Shown here: positions 11,898 to 24,124 of the stretch, one piece after another | Layout of the letters: every line of letters starts with the position of its first letter | Position numbering within the stretch: position 1 is the first letter of the stretch | Assembly: GCF_033473495.1 (NCBI RefSeq) | Contig: NC_088939.1 | Span: 5,022,001 to 5,086,000, forward strand | Origin: Cercospora beticola | Lineage: Eukaryota > Ascomycota > Dothideomycetes > Mycosphaerellales > Mycosphaerellaceae | Reading direction: 5' to 3' | Length of the DNA stretch: 64,000 nt | Made by a program: the position numbers and the translations under genes | Notes under the pieces: model-generated | What the model saw: only the letters and a program-made list of their open reading frames with translations | Databases searched by the model: none | What the model was told of the DNA's origin: nothing

Positions 11898-13783
11898 ATT
11901 TTTGTACATCTTCGCGTCATTGCAGGCAGGCGTTTCGGGTGACGCGGCTAGGGAGAATATTTGATGACCGGATGCTGGGTTCTAGGCAGACCTAAGGGCA
12001 GGAATCCAACGTATAGTGATGCCCTTGTACCAGGAACGTTCATAAAAAGAGATGCAAGACTTGCTTACATACATGCTGAGCCTCAGAAGGAACGCATTTC
12101 GCTTGTAGGGTTGTTGTGGTTCCTGTGTTCCGTGACATTTTTTTGTTGTGTGGCTAATGCTAGTCATGGATGACTGAGCATTGCGTGGGCGGTAGGTCTT
12201 GTCAACTGACAGAGGGCGAACCAAGTACCAGACCGGTGGGCTCAGGATGCGATTGTTCGCATCCTTCGATACACTAGCACGGATGATGGTAGGTGTCCAT
12301 GTCATCAGCCCTGTATGTGGTAAATGGTGTTCTGAAGCTATGAGTGGTTGCAGGTCAGAAATGCGGCCAGCGTAGGAGGTAGTCTTGGCCGCGTATGCTT
12401 TCGCTTTCGCGGACGACGTTCGGCGGACTCGCCATGCATCGTGCAGCTCGCGTGCGTGTTCGTAAATGCGAAATGTCGGGGACTGCTTCGTTAGTCGGCG
12501 TTCTAGCACTTTCGTTGCCCTCGCTTCCTTCACGACTGATAATGATGGTGCTTCGGGACGTCGTGGCTTGTTGACTATCACCATTCGAGTTGCAGGACGA
12601 GGTGATGAGCGGGCGCCATCATGCCGCGCTTGTGGCTATTTTCAGGCTTTCAGCCTTGCACGGTTTGTGCTCCACTCAAGCCACAAGTGTCGATACCGCA
12701 GACTATCACGATGGCGAGGACCAAGGTCTGCAGCTGGTCTTGCTGCGACGGGGTGGTGATAATGAAGGGTTGGCTCATAACTGCGTAGTCATCGCGTCGA
12801 GGAGGAGGTGAAGTTGCAGATCCTCGCTGGCGGGCTCCCCAATGCAGCATCCGGTGGGCATGCATGTGCTGCTGATATTCGCCGACGCCCTCATGCTCGG
12901 GCGGGCGCATGAGGTGCATGTCGAGTCGAGGTACAGTACCTGCGCTGCGTCGTGGTGTCCAAGTGTCGGTGCGTGAGAACAGACTCCATCCTTACGAACA
13001 CGCGCGGGCGAATGAGATGGGCGCCTCGTGGTGTGCAGGGATGCGGGCGAAGCTTTTGCACCGGCTCCCGTCCACAGCCGAGACATTTGTCTTCAGCTTG
13101 CATCATCATCGTCCTTCTCCTTCACCAACATCGCCATGGCGTTGTGCTGAAGGTGCTAGCACGCCTCGCCTGCCCACAACCCACGAATGCCAGGCGATAG
13201 ACGCGCTGAGGGCACTGCCGCTGGCCCCCTGTCCCGCCAGCCCGCGCTCCTCCGCCGCTGCGGCCTCGTGGGATTCCTACGGCACCGATCCGGCAGAGTC
13301 ATCACCGCTGCACTACGACTGCGCTTGCAGACGCAACGCGCGTGGGTAGTCGATTGCACCAAGGGCCGCGCTAGCAGACCGCACGATTCCAACTGAGCCC
13401 CTTGAATATCTCACGTCCAGCTCCGACCTGCCTGTAACTAGTCCTGCCACCAAGACATGGCCCGAAATGTCCTCCCAGCCTATGACGGCTCAGTATTGAT
13501 CCCAAGCTGTCGATGCAGCCTTGCTGCATTGCTCTGTTGCTCATGATTGAATGCGTAGGCTATCTGTCTGACTGACTGCTTACCCACACATCCTAGCCGT
13601 GACAAACATCAGCTGCGATATATAAGTTTCGCCACATGGCCTTCTGCCTCAGTCATTCACTGGCCGCCACCACTACTGAACACCACCTCAGCATACCTAT
13701 TCATATCTTACATCAGTCAGAGACGACGTTGCACAGAAGAACGCCATCATCATCGACCGCATCACGCAAGCGCAGGACGCAAC
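11898..13783. other. Intergenic, 1.9 kb, with one doubtful ORF
   Basis: Only one frame begins with ATG and is long: 12584 to 11982 on the minus strand (200 codons, opening MVIVNKPRRPEAPSLSVVK). I recognise no family, see no promoter and regard it as unproven. The rest shows no coding character. A TATA box at 13619-13626 belongs to the next gene. Confidence 0.4.
13619..13626 (+). promoter_or_regulatory. TATA box of the small Cys-rich gene
   Basis: TATATAAG lies 158 bp upstream of the ATG at 13784 and is followed by a C/A-rich leader typical of fungal 5' UTRs. Confidence 0.5.
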
Positions 13784-14029
13784 ATGTGCATACAAATCGT
13801 CGAGCGATATAGCGTCTGCAAATGCCTGTACCACAAGCATGCAGTCGACCCATGCCCAGCAATGAGGCAACGAGGCCATCAACTCAAAGAGAAGACCGTC
13901 CTCGTCGGCTACGCCTGCGCCAACCATTCACGAGCACGAACACATCAACCCGCGATCGAAATCCCTCAAGTCCTACCTGATTCTGGATACTGGAGTATAC
14001 CCTCACCCACAAGCATTTACCAACCATGA
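13784..14029 (+). CDS. Small Cys-rich fungal protein of unknown function (MCIQxVERY type)
   Basis: An 81-codon frame with a true ATG, a TATA box 158 bp upstream and a pyrimidine/adenine-rich leader. The first 55 residues (MCIQIVERYSVCKCLYHKH..., then GHQLKEKTVLVGYACANHS) resemble a widespread family of short ascomycete proteins with several Cys and His residues in a possible zinc-binding arrangement (Cys2, Cys12, Cys14, His17/19, Cys24, His31, Cys46, His49). No signal peptide or membrane segment is present. The role is unknown. The stop overlaps the ATG of another open frame (14026-14427) by 4 nt; that frame shows no recognisable family and could be non-coding or a missed downstream exon. The family resemblance is from memory and needs a search. 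Confidence 0.55.
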   Translation: MCIQIVERYSVCKCLYHKHAVDPCPAMRQRGHQLKEKTVLVGYACANHSRARTHQPAIEIPQVLPDSGYWSIPSPTSIYQP

Positions 14030-15161
14030 ATCACGTGTGCCATCTGCACACCACCGAACACGTCGAATGCACACTCAGGGGACCTGGCAAATTATACCCA
14101 CTCGTTTACAACAAGATTACCGAGAAACGCCAGACGCCAAAGACGGAGGATCCGCGCAGCGATCTGGTGGTCCGAGCGCAGATGAAGAGAAATTGGTGTT
14201 ACATCATCGCAACTCATCATATGACTGATGAGCACACTCTGGCAGTCTCGCTCGAGTTGATCGCTGTTCTCGCTGCGGCATCAGTGATGGTGATGAGATC
14301 CTGGTCACCACGGCATCTGCCGTCTGCAGGATCATGCACACTGTCACATTACACCGCCGCTGCAGCAGTACCAGCAACGTGTGATCAGCGCTGCTTCGCA
14401 CTCGTTTTATCGGAGATACGCAGCTGACGTGCTTGCATCTTCTTATGTCTGGATCGAGTATTATCAAGAGCGATCATCGACGCATATACGCTGCACCTTT
14501 AGCATCACATCTGGCGTCGCACTGGAGTTATTCAACCTTGATGGAGCGTTCTCACATTCATTCTTCACTTTCAGGTCACCTGCGACGAGGCTTCGGAGTC
14601 ATCGGTTGGCTTTATGAGCGTACTAGCGAAACAAGACTTCAGCCTTGTATCTTACATGTACACTAGAACCCTTCGCTTCATTGTTGCTCGTATACACAAC
14701 TCTCCGTTGTACTAAAACAGACAGGAAAGTCACTGGCGCTGGATCGCTCGTTCGGACTGTAATGAGGAAGAAAGTTGAAATTGGAACCACTGTTCATGTC
14801 CTGACAAACAGTATCGCTATACAACTCCAAGTCCTCTGTGTGAGAGACTGATGAGAGATGGTTCTTCGCATACACATCGCATAGTTTCAAGACAAAACAG
14901 ACGGAAATCCCTCGATCGATTTCCGTTTCCTCTAGCTTCAATGCGTTCGTCAGCGCAGCGGATTTGTCAAAGGTCGACTGCGCGCTCTCCCTTCCGTTTT
15001 GGGCTTCGCAGTTGCTGGCCTCGCTCTTGACTCAAGCATAGAGTATCTTACAAGCTCTTTCAAGTCTCCTTATACCAGTTGCTGATTTTCGTAGTCTCTG
15101 ATCTGTCTTACCATACCTTTTGTGCCCATTTCCTCCAGCTATCTTAGCTGCTGCTGTGATA
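14030..15161. other. Intergenic, 1.1 kb
   Basis: Contains the unassigned open frame 14026-14427 (plus) described with its neighbour. The rest, up to the stop of the NLR gene, shows only short shadow frames and no repeat. Confidence 0.45.
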
Positions 15162-18100
15162 CTATGGAGGCTCGGGGATTCTGATATCGACACCTTTGTT
15201 TTTCCCCTTTCCTACTTCGTCTGTTCCCAGAAGCGCTTTGACAGTCTCCTTTCCCCCGTCTGATGCTGCTCGTCCGAAATAATAGGAGACGTCGTGCATG
15301 TCCAGGTCAATTTCTCCGGTCTCGATCAGTAATCGGAGAATATGCGCATGGCTATGGCTTGCTGCGAGCTCGAGAAGCGTCTCACCAGAATCGCTGTAGT
15401 GCCTGCTATTCATATCGATAAAACCTCCTTCCCAGAATAGCTTCACAATCTGTGCATGACCTCGGACGACTGCGGCCCAGAGAGGCGTCCAACCAAAATT
15501 ATTCTTGGTCCATTTGCGGACCCTGCTGTCCTCCAATAGCATCTTTGTTATGTTCTCATGGCCCTCATATGCTGCGTGCCAGAGAGGCGTCTTACGACCC
15601 AAGTCCCAAGCATTAGGATCGATATCACTCCTGAGCAGAAGCAACTTTGCAGTGTCTTGATAACCATTTCCCGATGCTAATGAGAGAGGAGTCCGCAGCA
15701 TATCGTCCTGACAATTGACATCGACCCGCTCACTCTTAAGAAGAAGTCTTACGCTCGTCTCCGCTCCACATCTCGCTGCTTCCGCGAGAGCGGTCTCACT
15801 TCCATCATGCCGGGAATTCACATTTAATCGTTCGATCTTGAGAAGCAGCTTCACGATATCCTCATCCAGATCTGTCTTGTATAGCGCCGTCCAGAGAGGA
15901 GTGTAGCCCCATGGATCCGGAAGATTCACATCCACGCGATCACTCTCAAGAAGCAGGCGGACAATTCTTTTGTGAGCTTTGTACATCGCTGTGAGCAAAG
16001 GGGTACTTCCAATCTCGTTCCGAGTATTCACATCTACTCTGGAGCACCCAAGAAGCATTCTTGTCATCAATTCGTCGCCGCTTTCCACTGCTGTTGCGAA
16101 AGGGGTCTTCTGCTGATAGTCCCGAGGATTTACGTCTACCCGCGCATTCTTGAGCAGTGGTACTAGGACACCTTCGTAGCCTTTGTCCACTGCTATGGCG
16201 AAAGGGGTCTTCAGATCCGAAAAGACATAGGAATTCATATCCACTCGCTGGCTTTCAAGAAGTAGTCTTATAACTTCCTCATGACCCTCATGTACTGCTA
16301 TCGCGAAAGGAGATCTTTGTTTCGTGTCCGTGGAATTGACCTCTACTCTTCCGCTGTTCACAAGCAGCTTGACGATTGCTTGGTGACGCCGACACGATGC
16401 ATACCACAGCGGAGTTCGGCTCCATCTGTCTTTCGGGTTTAGGTCAGATTTTGACTCTCGGGACAATACTTCCTCGAAAATGCTGGTAATGCCGAAATGT
16501 GCTGCCAGGTGTAGTAGAGTCAGATCTTTGTTGATTCCCGGATCACGGATCATACTGAATGCGTAAGCACACTTGAACAAAGGCCAGTTAGTGATCTTGA
16601 CTATCTCCTTCAGTGATCGACCTTCCGCTTCGGCAGCGTAGGCGTGTTTCCAGCAGAAGGATCTTGCATACTGCCCTAGTTGCAGTTCTGGATTGGCTTC
16701 AGGATCCAGTTGAGAGTGGCGGGACCAACCAGGTCTGCCGGACTCGAAAGCCTTCAGAACTTCCTCTGAACGCTTGAGGACGTCGTGAGCAGCCAGATAT
16801 CGAAAGCAGACACGAGACAAGATTGCTTCTGATTTTCCAACTACGTTGTCGAGTGATGGATCAGCTTGATCTCTCTCAAAAGATGAAATACCCCGAGCTA
16901 GCATATAGTCTCGAACGGACTCATGATCGAATTGAACATAAGAACCATCGAGCTTGACCACGCCAAATGATAAGCGTTGCAGCCGTTTCAACATCTTATC
17001 GTCATCTTCGCACCAGTGGGCGGAATGCTTGCAGTCATTGACAAATTTCAACGGCGAATCGGCATCAATAGCAGCTGCATAACGAAGCTCACCGAGTGAG
17101 AGACGCCCCTTTGCGAAGGTCATCCACCGGAATAGACGCAATGCTGCTCTTCGATCACTACTGTTCTCTGCTCTCAGGGGCTTGAACATGTCATGATAAA
17201 GATCATTGAGGTCCTGAGGTAAACTTGCGATGCTGGCCAGGATCGTCGCCAGATTCTCGTCTCGCAACTTGACTACCCTGCCAATAACGATGATGACCCA
17301 CTGAAAAACGCCCGAGGCTCTGGATAAGATCTCCTTTTTGACCCTTTGCAACGCCTGCGGGTCAGACCAGTCCGACCATTCGCTACAATACTCCTCGAGA
17401 AATCGAGAAATGTCTTGCTGAGTCTGGTTGACAATCTCAATGCAGTAGTCGTAGGAACTGAGGCGCTGTGGATATGGGCGACAAGAGACACAGATGTTCA
17501 ATTCGTGCCCAATTTCTCCCCGACAGCTCTCGAATAGAGCCATTAGCTGTCTCGCAACTTGCTCTCCTCCCTCATCAAGCGCATCAACATAGAGACGAAG
17601 GTCATTAGTCTCGATGAATTTCTTGACGTATTTGCGAAATAGGTCCCGCAGGTCTGACTCTGTCCAGTCCCATGTCTTATCCCTGCCTGGTTCGCCTTTG
17701 GTACGATGGTAATCCGCGAAACCAGAGTCTTTCGTGAATTGAGATAGTAAGTCATCGTCACAACGAAGAACCTGATGAAGTAAAGATCGAAACAGACCAA
17801 CCGCTGTCTGGTGCAACATTTCGCCTCGTCGATTGAAGAAGAACGACACCACCAGCGTGCGTCTTGTTGGGCTCAGATGTTCAAAGCTCTTTTCCCTTGC
17901 TGGTAGGCTTCTTGCTCTAATCGCTTCCATCAAAGTAGATTTACCCGTGCCGGCTCTACCTTTTATCCACAAAAGCCCTCCTCGACCCATCCAGGTCTGG
18001 TAATCCTCATGCTCGAAAATCCACTCGCAGGTGTGTTCCGCCTTCTCGTTGATGTCACTTCGAGCTTCCATATCTGGGAAAGCCAGTGATCGCAGGCACT

Positions 18101-18886
18101 GCTCGGGGAGAGGGATTTTCGAATGGCCCTCATGTATGTGAGTGCCTAGGCCAGGAATTAGTGTGCGACACGTACTGCGAAATGCGATGTATCGCCAGAA
18201 TGGTCACCAATGGAGTGCCCTTTCTTTAGATTTTGATGACTACCAAGAGCTTCGCAGCACAAGTTCATGAGAAGAGACTATGACCGACCGAAGTTCTGAT
18301 TGAATGTATTATTGCTCCCACCACCAATGTTATACTGGTTGCCAGGGCCCTCATGAACATTCAAATTCCCACTCCCGGAGTGCGCGTTTCTGACTGTGGT
18401 GTCTTCTTCTGCCAAGATTTGAACAGTCTCCGTGAGATCGTCCAGCTTGTTGTCGATGCTGAAAATTCCTTTGAGCTCCAGTAAATTCAGATTCTCCATA
18501 ATGTCGCTCATGTGCTTTTGAAGCCTGCTGTCTCTCCCGAGAAATACTGTCTTCGTACCCTTCCAGAGGCGTTTGCCATAATTATCACCATCTTCTGGAC
18601 AAGCTTTCCAGAACAAGATCCTCAGCGCGTCCAGAGACTCTTTGCAATGCGCCAGGACCGGCTTGATGCTCTCCTTGGACTCCTCAGAAATCTCGTCCTT
18701 CTCGGCCCTTTCACGCGCGGAATTGAGCAGGTCAATGATTGCTGGTAGCCTTTCAAATAGCTCTTTGAGCTTCGGTGGCAGGCCTTTGGCGTCTTTCGCG
18801 GCTCTACCGATGTCGTTCACGGCTTTGGTAATGTCGATGCAGGCGCCGATGAGCTGGACGATAGTGATGGCCTCGACACCCGACAT
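15162..18886 (-). CDS. NLR-like STAND protein: SesA-type domain, N/G-rich linker, NACHT, ankyrin repeats
   Basis: Exons 18886-18289 and 18145-15162 (143-nt intron, weak GTCGGT donor, phase 1) give 1193 residues. Residues 1-150 (MSGVEAITIVQLIGACIDI...) match the SesA/NACHT-N helical domain. Residues about 165-199 are an N/G-rich linker built of three ten-residue repeats ending in G. The NACHT module starts at EQCLRSLAFPDMEARSDI; Walker A is GRAGTGKST (262-270) and Walker B is LYVDALDE (about 384-391). From about residue 735 to 1180 there are some 13 ankyrin repeats. Fungal proteins of this build are nucleotide-switch receptors in self/non-self recognition and heterokaryon incompatibility. The intron joins QNFG to THIHEGHSKIPLP and restores the conserved pre-NACHT segment, but its donor is weak, so this join is the least sure part. 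Confidence 0.85.
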
Positions 18887-19849
18887 GCTGTATGCAGCGG
18901 CCGCGGTCGAGTTACTGGACGAAGCAAATAAGACTCAAGCTGAGCTTCTGCAAGTCCATTCTAGTATGCACGGCCCCGCAGCTGAAATGCAGGACGAATT
19001 GTGGCGTTCTGCCGGCGAGCACAACGCAAGTCGAAGGCTGGATATGCAGCCACAGTCTCAGATGCGCCTAGATGATTCGTTGTAGGAGTTGCCTCCACTC
19101 TGCCTGCGATGCAGTGTCCTTGCATTGAGATAAGTGATGGAAGTGGGAAATCGCGCTGTTGGGAGTCACGGAGGGTGCGCTACTGCATTCGGAAACAGCT
19201 CTCTCCAAGGGTCTTGAAGGTATGCAACAACCAGCATGCAGTCATTTGATTCATGTTTGTCTATGTCCGATCAAGTAAAAATCTTGGGCTAAACCATTAC
19301 TGCATTCGAGCTGAACCCTTTCCTCATCACAACTCTGTGACTGCACGCGTCTGTTCCATTTACATCTCAGACCTCCTCGTGACAGTCTCTCTCCAGGACA
19401 TCCTTCTGCAATCCACCCCAGAAGTCCTCTGTTGCATCGCTGGCAATGCTCATCAGAATGGCTGATGGAGCAAAGTGCGATATCGTCTTGTCTTGTCTGC
19501 TGGTCGCCAATGGATCAAAATCGCAGGCGTGCAGATATACTTCCAAGACAAGTGCGCCTAGACACACACATCGGAGCCGCGGCGGGTGTGAAAGAAGATA
19601 TCATGCCAGACCAGCCAGCATGACTTTCTTCAAACACAACACCGGACGGCACAGTCCGATGAAAAGGTGTGCAAAAGCGTGTCTTTCTCTTTCCTTTCTT
19701 GCAAAAAAACCAATAAACTCGCTCTCATAGAAGAAGAAAAGTCGTCGTAAAAGAAGTGAATGGTCGTCATCGTATTTCTTTCATTCCATCATCGTCATCG
19801 TCAAACAAAACAAGCTGTCCAGTGCCGAGAGCACAGAGAAGTCATCCAT
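18887..19849. other. Intergenic, 963 bp
   Basis: Lies upstream of the NLR gene and downstream of the EsdC-like gene. It should contain the NLR promoter and the EsdC 3' UTR. I see nothing else in it. Confidence 0.5.
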
Positions 19850-20683
19850 CTACTGACGAACAACGATTCCGTGGCGGCGGGTAGAGCCAGACTTGTAGCG
19901 GCGAGCATCATCCTCAGACTCGGAAGAGCAGTCAGATCCGTCAGAGTATCCGCATCGTGCACCACCGCAGTCCAACTTGACGCGGTTGCCTGCGCGGGTG
20001 ATGCCGTAGCGTTCGCAGGAGCAGCAGGAGCTGTTCGAGGAGACAGAGCTTGGGGAAGAAGCGCCAGAGCGGACGGACGAGGAGCCGGAGCTGCGGGAAG
20101 AGCTGAGGGATGGGACATCGGAGTCGACATCGCTGTCGCTGTCGTCCTCAGAGTCGTCGGAAGACTCAACGAGTTGCTGCTGAGCGAATTTGGCGGTCAA
20201 TTGCTCGAGAGTTGGCTGAGCGAACTGTTCGGTGCGGACCTTGAGGGACTCTTGGGGCTTGTATGGCTTTGGGGAGACGATTTGGCTCTTGTCGAGGGGA
20301 CGGCCCTTGGGCACACCAGAGGAAGTGCGGTTGTGGCGCGAGGATTGGCGGGCTTCCTTGCGGGATGTCTCGGTCTTGGCTGCGGCACCGCTGGATGGGA
20401 TGTCCAAGGTGTTGAGCTTGCGGCCGGTGGTGGGCTCGGTGACGCTCTCGCGGGCTGGGTCGTGGGAAACGTGGTAGCCATCGATGATGTAGTAGTACCA
20501 GTAGCGCTGGCCTTGCTTGAGGGTGGAACCCTGGAAGCGGAAGGTGCCCTTCCAGCCGCCGGTCTTGGAGGAGTCCTTGGACAAAGGAAGTTGTCCGTTG
20601 TAGTTGTCCCAGGAGCCGAGCAAGTGGACGGTCTTGACGTTGGCGGAAGTGCGCAGGGTGAAGTTGAGCTGGATAGCGGCCAT
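19850..20683 (-). CDS. EsdC-like glycogen-binding (AMPK1-CBM) protein
   Basis: Single exon of 277 residues. Residues about 5-80 (NFTLRTSANVKTVHLLGSWDNY, WKGTFRF, QRYWYYYIIDGYHVSHDP) form an early-set carbohydrate-binding module of the AMPK-beta/CBM48 type, with the aromatic residues expected for glycogen binding. The remainder is a Ser/Asp-rich disordered region, then a Cys-containing tail (CCSCERYGITRAGNRVKLDCGG). Size and layout fit EsdC of Aspergillus nidulans, a protein linked to early sexual development; the function here is by analogy. The ATG at 20683 is preceded by an A/T-rich leader of more than 200 bp. Confidence 0.82.
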   Translation of the reverse strand: MAAIQLNFTLRTSANVKTVHLLGSWDNYNGQLPLSKDSSKTGGWKGTFRFQGSTLKQGQRYWYYYIIDGYHVSHDPARESVTEPTTGRKLNTLDIPSSGAAAKTETSRKEARQSSRHNRTSSGVPKGRPLDKSQIVSPKPYKPQESLKVRTEQFAQPTLEQLTAKFAQQQLVESSDDSEDDSDSDVDSDVPSLSSSRSSGSSSVRSGASSPSSVSSNSSCCSCERYGITRAGNRVKLDCGGARCGYSDGSDCSSESEDDARRYKSGSTRRHGIVVRQ

Positions 20684-22451
20684 TGTGATTGATTTTACGT
20701 TTCGTAGAGAGTATTGAAATTGAGAGTTATGGTTTTTGAATATCTTGAAATGGTGTAAGTCGTGTTTTGAGCAAGCAAGAGACTGGTAATTAGTTTCGTG
20801 ATGATGAAGTCGACCAGCGGCTTCGTCGTAGAATTTGGATTTTTTGGTAATTTGATATTGGCGGTTGTTGAAAAATTAGTGAGTAGTGAGTAGTATGTGG
20901 ATGGCACCAGGCCTGAACGATTAACAAACAACTAAAAAAGAGGATAAAAACGACCAAAGACCAGCTCTTGAGATTGACACGCTTGCTAAAGAGAAGAAGA
21001 GAAGAGCAGTGCCTGAGGAGGATGAGCGCTTACTTTATGCCTTCCGCAACTCTCGCGCACTACACTCCTACGGGCCGGCCGTACAACGACTGATTCGAGC
21101 TACGCATGTGGCCGGCCATCGAGCGAGGATGAGGGACGACGGGGGCGACACCACTATTGGCATCGTGCAGCGCGAGCGCGTAGATGCTGGCGTTGCTTTG
21201 CGGGTGGGAGGGAGGAGGTGCATGAAGGTGCAACACGGCGACCAATTGGCAGCTTAAGTCAAGCGCTGAGGTTTCCCCCACTTCCAAGAAACTTCACCTA
21301 AGCCTGGTCAGTGCACGTCGGCACGACCCGCGTCGCTCCATTCCGCAGGATGTGAGGTACACGTCTCCATCACATTTCCATCACACTTCCACCGACTAAG
21401 ACGATGAGAAGATATACACACTTGCGCGCCTTTGTGCATGGTATGTCTTGCAGAATCAACGCGATCTACAACGACGAAGCCTGCGCAATGCTTGCATTGC
21501 ATACACTACAAGCTTGCGCGAGCTCAGCTTCCACGTATCGCCGACTACACGCGACCCGCTCATCTATGCAAGAGCTTTCTCGGTCATAGGATAGTCGGCG
21601 CTTGGGTGCATAAGGGTGTCCGGCCTTTCTCGTGGACTACTCTACTTCATCTGCACATGATCTGAACGAGGGCCAGCTGATGTGGTGCTACCGACCAAGC
21701 CGCTCTCAACATATGCACAGAAGGAGGCTGGAATCGCACAAGACCGCGTGGTAGTGTGCGCAAGCGAGACATGGGGTACCCGGTATTGAGGCTTGTGATG
21801 TGTCTGGATTCTCAGCCAATCCGCACCTCTCTGTCGACATATTGAACAGATGAGGCGTCCGGAAGTATTAAGTCGTCTCGACAGGAACCATCCCCTTCTC
21901 ATCCGACAGCTGATTCGAGTGTGCAGCCTGAGAGTATCTTGTCACTTCTACAGAGGGAAGAGCGACTAGAAGCACATGCAAAGGTCATACACTGCCGATT
22001 GTTCCACCCTTCCGCGATAGCTCGCATGCGCTGCTGCGAAGCAATCTATTCGCAATGCAGGTGACGCGGACTTCAGTCGAAAGCAGGCAGTGGACACTTT
22101 GCTCTTGGATTTCCGGCCATCATGGCTGCATGCTTGCGGGGATGTCTTGTGCGCAGCTGTTGTCAAGGTCGGAAACTTACATCCCGCTGGATTCGTAGTC
22201 GGAGCTGTCATTCACCGGCCTCATATAGCAGAGCTCGACCGGGAGCAATCCTTTGTGATGCTGTACGACAGGCCGGCCTCTTTGGAAGTTCGTCCTCCGA
22301 TACTCCGGCGCCCATTGCTTACCCGCAGCTTTCAGAGTCGGCATGGACGTCCCATCATGTGCTGAGAAAATGCAGCTGTCCGGCCCATCACATTTGACAC
22401 TCCTTTCCAACTTTGAATTGACATTAACAAATTACAGCAGTCAAACCATAC
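20684..22451. other. Intergenic, 1.77 kb
   Basis: Includes the A/T-rich leader of the EsdC-like gene (about 20684-20930). The remaining DNA to the peroxidase stop holds only short frames led by GTG or CTG and no recognisable feature. Confidence 0.5.
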
Positions 22452-24124
22452 TCACGAAGCTACCTGACACGCATTTGAAGCAACATCATTCGTCTCCAAG
22501 AATTCCAGCTTCGACTCTCCAACCACAATATCAAACATCGTCCCACTGACACTCTGATCTCTGAGCGTAGCATCCGCCTGATAGAACACATACCCTCCGA
22601 CGACCTTCTCGGTACGCTTCATCTCGATCGTCTCCTGGACCAAATGAGGCATATGCGATCCTAGCATGGTCTCTCGCTGCACGACGACAATTTGCGGCGC
22701 AGCGTTTTCTACGACTTGTTCGCGAATCGCCACAACAACAGAAAAGCGAGTGGTCTGAGTACTTTGATCGAATGCCAAGCACGATGACTCCCTCTGCCAG
22801 AAGATGTCCGCATTTAGTGGGAAGCCTCCTGTGCCACCGTTGTCGTTCGTGACAACCTTTCCTGTCGAACGAGTACTGAGTTGGATGTCGAATGCTTTGA
22901 TCGCACCTGCGTCCAAGGTCGAATTGAACTCGTACCAGTTGAAGATTTCCTTATTATAGCCGGATGATGATCCGCCTTTGAAGGTTGCCATAGTCGTCGA
23001 GATGGTCTGCGTGGAATCCTCGGGAAGCAAGGTTACTTCGATGTCAGAAGCGTTTCTGCCGGTGCTCTCTGTTGTTCGAACGCGGATCCGGCCAGCAAGC
23101 TCGACTTTGTCGCCTCGGAGTTGGTAAGAGCTGATCGTGGGCCGAATGTCTGCTGGTTGGTAAGGTTCTGTCAATTGCACGTTGCCTGGAACGGTATTGA
23201 TCATTCGTTCTAGCAGCGACTCGCATTGCGACTTGAAATATGCTGGATCCGAAAGCTTGGTCATGGTCTGGTTCTTGTCCGAGGTAAAGATACGCTTGTC
23301 AGAGTTGAGAGTATCGTTCTTCGCCACGACCAGAGGATTCTTTGTCGTGTTGTTCAGGAACTCGTTCACGACCGCATTATCGAAGCTCCCAGTTGTCGTA
23401 TCGAATCTGGCCACATTCTCCTCGCTGACTCCGCCCTCAGTCACAATCTCCGGATGATCGACACTGTGCACTCCACCGATGGTGTGGCCACAAGCAACAA
23501 GAGTGATCATCTCCTCTTGGCTAAAGCCCATAGTCTGGAATCGCTTCTGCGCTGTCTCCAAATCGGTATGAGCCTCTGGCACACCTGCAATTCCCTCCTT
23601 CGTGGCATCGACTCTGCCGAAGCGAAGAGGCACGACAAGACCGCCACACTTCTCAACTGCCATGACCATTGCGAGAGCCAAGAGATCGGATGCGGAGTCG
23701 CGAGTGTTGTACGAGCTGGAGATATCGGCCAGAGTGTTGTTCAACGCAGCACCCTTATTCTCAGCGCGATCAAGTTCGAATTGAATCGATGCATCGAGGC
23801 CTCCAAGTTTCGTTGCTGTATCGTACGTGGCGGCATCATGGAAAGCTGTTCGGAGCCATTCGGCAGACTTTTGAATGCCGGGTGCACCAGCGCCGAAGTC
23901 ACAAGTTCGAACTTCTGTGATGGAGGAGGTCAGTCAAGACGTTGACCATTTCGGAATCTCCAATGCGAAACTGGAAGTTACTCACGATCAGAGAGCTCGC
24001 CGTTCCTGATGTAGCCGCCTTGGAGATACAATAGATCGTCTAGCCTGTCGTACTTCGATGGCCATACGTATGCCGCTTGAGCTATGCCGCCCAGTTGAGC
24101 GAGCATAATAAGATGGCCAAACAT
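22452..24124 (-). CDS. Secreted haem peroxidase (plant-peroxidase superfamily) with C-terminal extension
   Basis: Exons 24124-23986 and 23914-22452 (71-nt GTGAGT...CAG intron, phase 1) give 533 residues. A signal peptide is visible (MFGHLIMLAQLGGIAQA, cut before AYVWPS). Distal Arg68 and His72 lie in WLRTAFHDAAT; the proximal His is His190 in LVACGHTIGG. This is the fungal class II/hybrid haem-peroxidase fold, which uses H2O2 to oxidise phenols or other extracellular substrates. After the peroxidase domain (to about residue 300) there is a beta-rich extension of over 200 residues that I do not recognise; it is not an obvious WSC domain. The stop codon lies inside GTGAGT, so a further short 3' exon is possible. 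The ATG at 24124 is the first in frame. Confidence 0.8.

Noticed and set aside
11982..12584. 200-codon ATG-started frame on the minus strand
   Set aside because: It has no recognisable domain, promoter or splice structure; in DNA of this GC content such frames occur by chance.
19760..20692. Plus-strand frame of 310 codons over the EsdC-like gene
   Set aside because: It mirrors the Ser/Asp-rich minus-strand gene and begins at an unsupported start.
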